The notes below the pieces were generated by a model. That model was not told where the DNA came from, ran no database searches, and saw nothing but the letters and a program-made list of their open reading frames with translations. Below are positions 6,014 through 11,655 of a stretch of 15,819 nucleotides of DNA, one piece after another; position 1 is the first letter of the stretch; the number at the start of each line of letters is the position of its first letter. Origin of the DNA: Clostridiales bacterium (GTDB lineage Bacteria; Bacillota; Clostridia; Oscillospirales; Oscillospiraceae); assembly GCA_004558025.1 (NCBI GenBank), contig SFEG01000027.1:1-15819 (forward strand), written 5' to 3'. A program made the translations under genes and the position numbers.

Positions 6014-8050
6014 CTAGTTCGGCGTGTTGTTATAAGGCAAAACGTTGCCGATTCGAGCAGGATCGCGCCACACGGTAACGCCTTTCGCGAAGATTCCTCG
6101 TATTGCGTCCTTGTCGGCCTCTGCGCATTCTGCCTGCTCGATATAGATGTCCGTAAACTTCCAGTAGCTATAATAGCGCATCTGGTTAAGCGAGCAGCGC
6201 GACATGTCCACCACCTCATGGGCGGCATAGCCGTACTTTCCCCAGTAGTCGCCGATGACCCGCGCCATCTGCTCGTTAACCGTCTTGTAACGGACCTCGA
6301 TGCCCATATAGCCGTTTGCCAGGTTGAACCCGTCGCCGCCCGACTGCCCGACTATCGAGGGCTGCGTTAACGCCGCATCCTGCACGCTCGCGTTTATCTG
6401 CGCGATGGTCTGCTCGTAGTCCCCTTGGTTCGCCCAGTTCGCGAGGTTGTAATTTTGCGTAGCCTGCGAGGAAGCGAGGTTCTGCGTGTTGGCGAACTGC
6501 ATGTTGCTCGATACAAGCCCGATCGCCGTGCCTGCACCGCCCATAGCAGCGCCCAGCACGTTTCCGCTTGCGAGCGAGCCGACAGCAGAGAGCGCGCCGC
6601 CCGCCGCATCGGCAATGTTTTGAATGTCCTTGTTCTGCCGCGCGGTGTCGAGCGCCCGCATCGTCTGCGAGTAGCCCAGCTGGTTCGCCGCGTTGCTCTT
6701 CGCAAGGCTCCAGCCCGCGCCTGCGTAGCTTGTGTTGAGCGAGTTGATTCGCTGCGCGATCGAAAGCGTTCCCTCGTCGTTTACCAGGGTGAACTTTGGA
6801 AAGCCTTGAAACCAAACTGCGTTATCGAGATTGTTACCTGTTCGGATAAACCCCTGTTTCGTTCCCGCCATGTCGGCGTAATCGTAGGCGATGACCTGAT
6901 TAGAGTTGTCGAAGCCGCGCGCCCCGCCGTATAACGAGGGCCACACGGCAACGCGCATGCCTGGGTTAGCGGCGCAGCTCGTGGCGCGCATATAGATTTT
7001 ACCCTCGGCGGTCGAGCACAGCTCGGGTTTGAGGAGAAGAGGCGACCCCTGATAGTTAGTCCACTCGATGACCGAGTAAGGATAGCAGTAGAACTTTCGC
7101 ATCCAGCGATATTGCGGGGGTATCCCGTTGCTCAACTGCTCCCAGATGTTTTCCGTGTCGAACCAATCGAACGTGTCGGGCGTTTCTCCTAGGTAGTTTG
7201 CAGGCACGCCGCCGAGGCTCACTTCGTCCCCGTCCGATAGCAGAGCCGACGGAAAGCATGTTATATCAACGATCCCCTTTGCCGCCCAGGGTGCGTTTTT
7301 GATAGCGCTCATGAACGTTGGGAACCTGTCCGTTGCCATGGTATATACGTTGCAGCCTCCGATGAGCCCGTCCACGCGTTGGCCCTTCGCGCATTCCAGG
7401 TTGGGGCTTGACGAGGTGCCCCATTCTGCCGTGAGGTCGACCGTGGACGTGATGAGGACTTTCCAGCCTCCGCCCGAGGCGTTGGAAATGTCTTTCCATT
7501 CGTGATTGACGACGACGTACTCGCTGCCGATATCCAGACCCTCGGGCGTGGTGCACCAGCGCCGAAGGTTTTCGCTACCGATGCCGCCGATGCTCCCGCC
7601 GTCGGCATCGTATACCTGTCTCATAGGCAGGTGACCGCGCTCAAGGAAGCCCGTGCCCAGGCTGCACCCGTAGATATAGGTCGTCCACACGTCGAGCTGC
7701 AATTCGAGCGCGGTAGTGTTCGGCGCGACATACGATACCGACGTGACGAAATAGTAGAGCACGGGCGGGGTCGTCTCCCCAGGCACGGGAAGCTCAGGGT
7801 TCACCGCGCGCAGATAGTTGTAACGGTACGCGCGCGAATAGGGGACGTTCACGGTCACAGGCTCGCGGGGCTTGAGGTACGTCATCTTATCAAGGCAAAC
7901 GCTTTCGGCGCTCGTGCAAACCGCGTCGAAGTACTCGTCGCGCGCCTGTGCGCTCTCGAAGCAAACCACATCCTTATAAGCCGCGTCCCACGGCACTTTG
8001 CACAAGGTCACGCGCGAATCTGTCGGCCACTCGACCGGGCTGAAAGCCAT
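6014..8050 (-). CDS. Tail knob protein, phi29 gp9-like (678 aa)
   Basis: Largest gene of the phage. It should form the hexameric distal tail tube that penetrates the membrane. The N-terminal part (about 1-150) is beta-rich and has the F-L-E-R-G-H-L-P motif typical of gp9-like proteins near residues 136-143. A long Gly/Ala-rich hydrophobic segment (about 480-515), followed by Q-N-L-A-S-S-Q, corresponds to the loops that plug the tube in phi29 and exit to form a membrane pore. phi29 gp9 has 599 residues, so this one is longer. GGAGGTGA lies five bases before the ATG. The preceding hairpin (8067-8091) separates it from the capsid gene. Confidence 0.87.
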   Translation of the reverse strand: MAFSPVEWPTDSRVTLCKVPWDAAYKDVVCFESAQARDEYFDAVCTSAESVCLDKMTYLKPREPVTVNVPYSRAYRYNYLRAVNPELPVPGETTPPVLYYFVTSVSYVAPNTTALELQLDVWTTYIYGCSLGTGFLERGHLPMRQVYDADGGSIGGIGSENLRRWCTTPEGLDIGSEYVVVNHEWKDISNASGGGWKVLITSTVDLTAEWGTSSSPNLECAKGQRVDGLIGGCNVYTMATDRFPTFMSAIKNAPWAAKGIVDITCFPSALLSDGDEVSLGGVPANYLGETPDTFDWFDTENIWEQLSNGIPPQYRWMRKFYCYPYSVIEWTNYQGSPLLLKPELCSTAEGKIYMRATSCAANPGMRVAVWPSLYGGARGFDNSNQVIAYDYADMAGTKQGFIRTGNNLDNAVWFQGFPKFTLVNDEGTLSIAQRINSLNTSYAGAGWSLAKSNAANQLGYSQTMRALDTARQNKDIQNIADAAGGALSAVGSLASGNVLGAAMGGAGTAIGLVSSNMQFANTQNLASSQATQNYNLANWANQGDYEQTIAQINASVQDAALTQPSIVGQSGGDGFNLANGYMGIEVRYKTVNEQMARVIGDYWGKYGYAAHEVVDMSRCSLNQMRYYSYWKFTDIYIEQAECAEADKDAIRGIFAKGVTVWRDPARIGNVLPYNNTPN

Positions 8051-8066
8051 GTCTCACCTCCATATC

Positions 8067-8091
8067 GAAAAGGGGCGGGATAACCCGCCCC
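8067..8091 (-). terminator. Hairpin / attenuator after the major capsid gene
   Basis: On the - strand a perfect 8-bp GGGGCGGG/CCCGCCCC stem (arms 8072-8079 and 8084-8091, four-base loop) is followed by only four T (8068-8071). It lies in the gap between the capsid gene and the tail knob gene. The short T-run suggests partial termination or 3'-end protection, which would keep capsid transcripts in excess over those of tail genes. Confidence 0.72.
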
Positions 8092-8111
8092 GATTGAACC
8101 TGCTCGCGCTG

Positions 8112-9476
8112 CTATGAAGCGGTGCCAAGCGTGATGTTACCGCTCTTGGTCGGGTCGTGAGTTGCGACGGCGGTAACCACGATCGTCTCATAGTCGCTGT
8201 TCTCGCTCACGTGCAGCACCCCGAAGCGGTCCACGTACGTTCCCGTGTCGGGAAGGATAACGGGAAGCTTGCCGGCCGCTGCCTGCGCCGCCGTGCCCGC
8301 AGTGACGATGAAATAGGCGTTTGCATCGGTCGCGTTGTCGGAGTAGGTGACCGTCGGAACAAGCTGCACCACCAGGCCGGGCTTAAGCTTGGAAACGCCG
8401 CCCGCGGGGTCGGTCGCGACGGTGACGGATTTGACGGTGCGGCCCACGGTTGCGGCTCCTTCGGTGTCGGCGTCGGTCGAGAAACGAACGGCGTTTCTCT
8501 GCTTGGACGTGGCGTAGATGCCGCGCACGTGCAAATAGGTGTACGTTGCGTCGGTCTTCGGATTGTAGATAGACGCCGACTTGTTCAGGATGTCGTACAC
8601 GCGGAAGAACTCTCCGTCAGCGAGAATAGCCTGCGTGCCCTTCAGCTCGTCGGGCCACTCGTCGATGACCACCTGTCGTCCCACGAACTCGGCGAACGGA
8701 AGGTTGAACGCCGCGGAAAGCACGTTCACATCGACCGCAGAAGCAACCGTGCTGTCAATCAACAGCATCATGTTAGAGGCCATGCTGTCGCACTTCTCGG
8801 CGTTGAACTTTCGCGAGTAGAAGCCGTTCATCCGCAGGTACATGGAACGGATGCGCTCGACGAGGGTCTTTCCGTCCGCCTCCTTCGAGGTTGACGTTGC
8901 GAGATCGGGAACGTTGATGTTGTAAAAACCCGAACCGTTCTCGTACTCGGCAAGCGAGTTGAGCATGATCTTGTACTCATCCCATGCTGCAGACTGGTTC
9001 GGCGCGTTGAACATCATGTTCACAAGCCCCGAAAGCTGACCCTCGTTCTCGGCTGCTTCGGCGATAAGCGCCTCGTTCGTCTGCACGCCGTACACATCGG
9101 CGCGGTTGCGGACGTAGTAGTTTGCCACCACGTCGGCGGGCGTCGCCGTCCAGGGGTTCGTGTCGAGCTGGTCGTAGTTCTCGGCCTCGATGAGGTTGTT
9201 ACCGACTTCCATCGCGATGGAACCCCAGCTCATGCCCGACTTGAAGGGTGCCAAGGGATTGTTGAACTGATAGGCGTTGAAAAGCATGAGCCCGATACGG
9301 TTCACGAGGATGTCGATGAACTCGTTCCATACCACGGGATAATCGCGAATAGTCCGCGCCGTGCGAGCGAGGTTAGCCTGCGTCGCCACGGGAACGCGGT
9401 CTTTATATTCCAGGCTCGCCGATTTTCGAATCCTGTTCAAGATGTCCACATTGGACGCGTTGAGCTGTCCCTGCAT
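8112..9476 (-). CDS. Major capsid protein, phi29 gp8-like with Ig-like (BIG2) domain (454 aa)
   Basis: Main shell protein, HK97-type fold expected from length (454 aa against 448 in phi29 gp8) and from its place directly after the scaffold gene. The N-terminal portion (about 1-340) has the expected helix-rich capsid body. The C-terminal portion from about residue 348 (T-V-K-S-V-T-V) to the end reads as a bacterial Ig-like BIG2 domain: a T-V-x-V start, L-K-P-G-L-V-V, a G-V-L-H-V strand, then T-I-V-V-T-A-V-A-T-H-D-P-T-K-S-G. phi29 gp8 carries the same kind of surface domain. The ATG is preceded by AAGGAGTGATG and follows the scaffold gene by 13 bases. Confidence 0.9.
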   Translation of the reverse strand: MQGQLNASNVDILNRIRKSASLEYKDRVPVATQANLARTARTIRDYPVVWNEFIDILVNRIGLMLFNAYQFNNPLAPFKSGMSWGSIAMEVGNNLIEAENYDQLDTNPWTATPADVVANYYVRNRADVYGVQTNEALIAEAAENEGQLSGLVNMMFNAPNQSAAWDEYKIMLNSLAEYENGSGFYNINVPDLATSTSKEADGKTLVERIRSMYLRMNGFYSRKFNAEKCDSMASNMMLLIDSTVASAVDVNVLSAAFNLPFAEFVGRQVVIDEWPDELKGTQAILADGEFFRVYDILNKSASIYNPKTDATYTYLHVRGIYATSKQRNAVRFSTDADTEGAATVGRTVKSVTVATDPAGGVSKLKPGLVVQLVPTVTYSDNATDANAYFIVTAGTAAQAAAGKLPVILPDTGTYVDRFGVLHVSENSDYETIVVTAVATHDPTKSGNITLGTAS

Positions 9477-9489
9477 ATTCCATCACTCC

Positions 9490-9783
9490 TTAATCTTCGA
9501 AAAGGTCGCCGAAAAGCTCCTCATCGCTTTCGGGCTCCTCGTCTTCGCCCTCGTCGACCTCGTCGCCCTCGTCGGCGGGGGCGGTCGCCGCCTGCGCCAT
9601 CTCCCAAAGCTTCGCGGCGGTCTCGGTGTACTTTTGAGACAGTTCGGCGTTTGCCGCTTCAAGCTCGGCGATCCGCGCGTTTGCGCCCTCGCTCACCCTC
9701 GAAAGCTCTCCCAACCCGTCGCGCAAGCCGTCCAGATCGAGCTCGTCGGCTTCGAGCATTGCCAACAGTGTTGCGAAATCCAT
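9490..9783 (-). CDS. Scaffolding protein, phi29 gp7-like (97 aa)
   Basis: First gene of the late operon, with AAGGGAGGT before the ATG. Length (97 aa) matches phi29 gp7 (98 aa). Residues 12-66 are helical with a coiled-coil pattern (L-x-x-L-x-x-G-L…, A-R-I-A-E-L-E-A-A-N-A-E-L), and the C-terminus from about 70 is strikingly acidic (D/E runs) and ends E-L-F-G-D-L-F-E-D. Scaffolds of this group dimerise through a coiled coil, direct capsid assembly and leave the prohead before or during packaging. Position immediately upstream of the capsid gene supports the call. Sequence identity in such proteins is low, so the call rests on size, composition and synteny. Confidence 0.82.
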   Translation of the reverse strand: MDFATLLAMLEADELDLDGLRDGLGELSRVSEGANARIAELEAANAELSQKYTETAAKLWEMAQAATAPADEGDEVDEGEDEEPESDEELFGDLFED

Positions 9784-9804
9784 GTTTACCTCCCTTATGC
9801 AAGT

Positions 9805-9842
9805 GTGCGCGGGGTTATGCCTTGCTCGGCTCCCCCGCGCAC
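9805..9842 (-). promoter_or_regulatory. Leader hairpin before the scaffold gene
   Basis: A perfect 10-bp stem (GTGCGCGGGG at 9805-9814 with its complement at 9833-9842, 18-base loop) lies in the late leader about 10 bases upstream of the ribosome site. No T-run follows on either strand, so it is not an intrinsic terminator. It may stabilise the late mRNA or control access to the ribosome site. Confidence 0.55.
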
Positions 9843-9889
9843 GGTAAAGGTTGCCGGATCTACCGCGACCACCGCTAAAAGCCTTGCCG

Positions 9890-9967
9890 TAGGCCGAACA
9901 CGTGCGGGCTCGCGCGAGCGAGTGGCTCCCCGTGCTCTACTTGCGGCAGTTCGCGGAATCTCGGCTA
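9890..9967 (-). ncRNA. Candidate structured RNA at the 5' end of the late transcript
   Basis: Read on the - strand, the expected first bases of the late transcript (TAGCCGA, 9967 to 9961) can pair with TCGGCCTA (9897 to 9890), closing a 63-base interior with one bulge. Inside, CACG/CGTG, GGG/CCC and CTCGC/GCGAG (9909-9913 with 9918-9922, four-base loop) stack into one long bulged hairpin. The element begins where transcription from the TATAAT at 9974-9979 would start. It could be a 5' stabiliser, a regulatory leader, or a functional analogue of the packaging RNA of phi29. I see no sequence match to phi29 pRNA; folding was done by eye. Confidence 0.3.
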
Positions 9968-9971
9968 TACT
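9941..9971 (+). promoter_or_regulatory. Possible promoter for the + strand 97-aa gene
   Basis: TTGCGG (9941-9946) and TATACT (9966-9971) are 19 bp apart; a second -10-like TATTAT is at 9973-9978. Transcription would start near 9978 and reach the ATG at 10012 through a short leader with AAGGAAAGAAGGG. It overlaps the late promoter on the other strand. Confidence 0.45.
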
Positions 9972-9973
9972 GT

Positions 9974-9979
9974 ATTATA
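9974..9979 (-). promoter_or_regulatory. Late promoter -10 box without a -35
   Basis: On the - strand a perfect TATAAT lies about 190 bases upstream of the scaffold gene. At 16-18 bp upstream there is no TTGACA-like hexamer. phi29 late promoter A3 likewise has a good -10, lacks a -35 and depends on an activator, so this is a reasonable late promoter. The predicted start is at about 9966-9967. Confidence 0.5.
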
Positions 9980-10011
9980 CACGACTGAACCGACAAGGAA
10001 AGAAGGGCAAC

Positions 10012-10305
10012 ATGCGCGCAACATATAGCGGCGGTAAGTCAAATCCTTTTTACGTCGAGATAACGGCGAACCCCGACAAGCGCCGCCGCACCGCGGAAAT
10101 CGAGACAACTGTGTATTGGGACGACGGCGAGCGACCGCGCCGCGCGACGTGCACAAGGGAGGTTGACCGCCAGCGCGAAGCCGATCGCCTGTTCTCCGAA
10201 GCGCTCGCCTTGCTCGCGCGGGCGGGAATCTACCCGACGCCCGAAGAGTCGGACGAGGTTCGCGAGCTCCTCGCGCGGGTCTGCATGGTCGTGAAAGAGG
10301 CGTAA
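10012..10305 (+). CDS. Unknown 97-aa protein at the early/late junction, possible regulator
   Basis: The only gene in the long leftward block that is read on the + strand. The ATG at 10012 follows AAGGAAAGAAGGG. An upstream extension of the frame is open but has no ribosome site and crosses the capsid and scaffold genes antisense, so I reject it. The N-terminal half (1-50) is basic and probably beta-rich (K-R-R-R at 23-26, then E-T-T-V-Y-W-D-D-G); the C-terminal half (52-97) is amphipathic helix with many Arg and Glu. I see no classical helix-turn-helix, and no family is recognised. Its place is suggestive: it diverges from the late operon, its promoter overlaps the late promoter, and it ends in a strong terminator. 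A role in the early/late switch, like phi29 p4, is a hypothesis. Confidence 0.72.
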   Translation: MRATYSGGKSNPFYVEITANPDKRRRTAEIETTVYWDDGERPRRATCTREVDRQREADRLFSEALALLARAGIYPTPEESDEVRELLARVCMVVKEA

Positions 10306-10307
10306 AG

Positions 10308-10333
10308 AAAGCCCGAGCACCTGCTCGGGCTTT
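10308..10333. terminator. Bidirectional terminator between the 97-aa gene and the endolysin gene
   Basis: Perfect 11-bp stem AAAGCCCGAGC (10308-10318) and GCTCGGGCTTT (10323-10333) with loop ACCT. It starts three bases after the + strand stop codon and lies 40 bases past the endolysin stop on the - strand. The A/T ends of the stem give short T-runs in both directions (TTT on +, TTTCTTT on -), so it should end both converging transcripts. Confidence 0.85.
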
Positions 10334-10373
10334 CCAACGTCTGTTAACAACCTGTCGATAGTTCGCGATATAG

Positions 10374-11102
10374 CTACCCCAGCTTCTCGATGAGCTTGTC
10401 GAGCTTCGCATCGACCGCTTGAATGGCGGCGGCGTTGTCGACAACCGCCTTGGCAATCCACTTGATATGATCGTGGTCGTTGAGCTCCATGCCGCGCCCC
10501 GTGGGGTCGTACGTGCCCGTTACCTGCTCGTAGATGGTGACTAAAAGCTTGTCCTGATGCTCGGTCAACATGTCTTCCTCCTTGTTCTTGTAATCTCCGC
10601 CCAGCCCGCGCACTACCGCGCCGCAGAGGGCGTTCCAGCTCGTCGCGTGCCAGGCGTCTGCGTCCGCCTCGTTATCCACGAAGCACACCTCGATGAGGAT
10701 GGCGGGCATTTCCGTGTGATTCAAGACGTAAAGCCCCGCGGTGCTCTTCGCTCCTCGGTTCGGCAAGCCAAGAGCCGATGCCAGCTCGCGGCTCACTTCC
10801 CGCGCGCAAGTCTCGGCGATCGAATAAGGGTAGTGCCATACCTCGGTACCCGTCCCGCCGCCCGCATTGAAATGAACGGCTATGAAGAGATCGGCTCCCG
10901 ACGCGTTGGCGATTCGGCACTCCTCGCGAAGCTCTGCGGAAACGTCGGGCTCCTCGTTAGAGCAGTCGGTGACGTACCAGCCTTGCGCATCGAAAGCGTC
11001 TATAAGCTGGGCGACGAAAGCGCGGTCGCACTCGTACTCGTCGAGGTAGCCCGACGCTCCCCTCGCGACGGCGGAATGTCCGCCCGCAATCGCAATGTGC
11101 AT
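10374..11102 (-). CDS. Endolysin: N-acetylmuramoyl-L-alanine amidase, Amidase_3 type (242 aa)
   Basis: Cell-wall hydrolase for lysis; cleaves the bond between N-acetylmuramic acid and L-alanine. The zinc amidase domain covers about 1-170: G-G-H-S with His9, Glu22 or Glu24 in the next helix, A-V-H-F-N-A-G-G with His77, and I-L-I-E-V-C-F-V-D-N with catalytic Glu138. The rest (about 175-242) is a small helical tail ending in a possible coiled coil (V-D-A-K-L-D-K-L-I-E-K-L), perhaps for wall targeting or oligomerisation. No signal peptide is present, so it depends on the holin encoded just upstream. AGGAGG precedes the ATG, three bases after the holin stop. It is the last gene of the replication-lysis block. 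Confidence 0.92.
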   Translation of the reverse strand: MHIAIAGGHSAVARGASGYLDEYECDRAFVAQLIDAFDAQGWYVTDCSNEEPDVSAELREECRIANASGADLFIAVHFNAGGGTGTEVWHYPYSIAETCAREVSRELASALGLPNRGAKSTAGLYVLNHTEMPAILIEVCFVDNEADADAWHATSWNALCGAVVRGLGGDYKNKEEDMLTEHQDKLLVTIYEQVTGTYDPTGRGMELNDHDHIKWIAKAVVDNAAAIQAVDAKLDKLIEKLG

Positions 11103-11105
11103 CTC

Positions 11106-11366
11106 CTAAGCCTCCTTCGGATCGTCGTAGGTCATCGCCTGCTCGCTGTCCCCCACGCCCGCCGTGGTCGGGTCTGCGACGATGCCCAGAATCGCGAGCA
11201 CGGCAAACAGCGCGTTCACGATCGCCACCAGCTGCGCCTGCAGCTCACCGAAGTCCAGAGTCACGCCGAAAACGCCGCACACCTGCTGGATTAGCAGCAG
11301 AAGCGCGGGGATGAGCGCGACCCAGAAGGCCTTGTTCCTCGCTCGTACTTTCCAATTGATGCTCAC
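11106..11366 (-). CDS. Holin, phi LC3 family (86 aa)
   Basis: Small membrane protein that should open the membrane for the endolysin. The N-terminus S-I-N-W-K-V-R-A-R-N-K-A-F-W followed by V-A-L-I-P-A-L-L-L-L-I matches the phi LC3 holin pattern, as does the C-terminal D-P-T-T-A-G-V-G-D-S with A-x-T-Y. Two membrane segments are visible (about 13-34 and 45-64), with a polar tail. I set the start at GTG 11366: GGAGG lies six bases upstream and the GTG overlaps the preceding stop as GTGA. A longer open frame to 11570 only reads the neighbour out of frame. The overlap implies translational coupling with the membrane coiled-coil gene before it. Confidence 0.88.
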   Translation of the reverse strand: MSINWKVRARNKAFWVALIPALLLLIQQVCGVFGVTLDFGELQAQLVAIVNALFAVLAILGIVADPTTAGVGDSEQAMTYDDPKEA

Positions 11367-11641
11367 TGTGTTCCTCCAATCTTCATGTCTTCCAGTCTTT
11401 CCACGCGATCGGCCAGCTCGTCGTGCCGCTTCCAGGCGGTCGCCGCGTCGGTCTCGAGCTTGTACGTGCGCTCGATGACGCTGTTGTGCTTCTCGACTTT
11501 TGATGACAGCCCGTCCATCTTGGTCTCCAAGACGGACAATCGGTTGCTTATCGCCACATACACGCCGCACGCCGCGAAGACGGCCGAGAGCACGGCCGAC
11601 GCGATGGGCACGACAAGAGTAGATATCTCAAGCTCTATCAC
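11363..11641 (-). CDS. Membrane-anchored coiled-coil protein, possible lysis accessory (92 aa)
   Basis: A single N-terminal membrane segment (about 9-31) is followed by a long amphipathic helix (35-86) rich in Glu, Lys, Arg and Leu with heptad spacing, so it should be a membrane-anchored coiled coil. Position directly before a phi LC3 holin, with a four-base GTGA overlap, points to a holin partner or antiholin-like role, similar in layout to small XhlA-like proteins (which carry the membrane segment at the other end). The start is GTG at 11641, with AGGAGGT about nine bases upstream; the gene follows the DNA polymerase stop by 14 bases. The function is inferred from context only. Confidence 0.7.
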   Translation of the reverse strand: MIELEISTLVVPIASAVLSAVFAACGVYVAISNRLSVLETKMDGLSSKVEKHNSVIERTYKLETDAATAWKRHDELADRVERLEDMKIGGTQ

Positions 11642-11655
11642 GTTGTGCGAACCTC

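Noticed and set aside
4653..8083. Several + strand frames of 96-193 aa opposite collar, connector and tail knob genes
   Set aside because: Arg/Ala/His-rich shadow composition, overlap with confidently assigned structural genes, no ribosome sites.
9805..9967. tRNA or tRNA-like gene in the late leader
   Set aside because: The stems do not form a cloverleaf, no T-arm consensus is present, and the hairpins have the wrong spacing.
9361..10011. Long open + strand frame extending the 97-aa gene upstream
   Set aside because: It runs antisense through the capsid start, scaffold gene and late leader, has no ribosome site, and the ATG at 10012 has a clear one.
11367..11570. N-terminal extension of the holin to 154 aa
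   Set aside because: The extra 68 residues are an Arg-rich out-of-frame reading of the membrane coiled-coil gene; the GTG at 11366 has GGAGG and starts the phi LC3 pattern.
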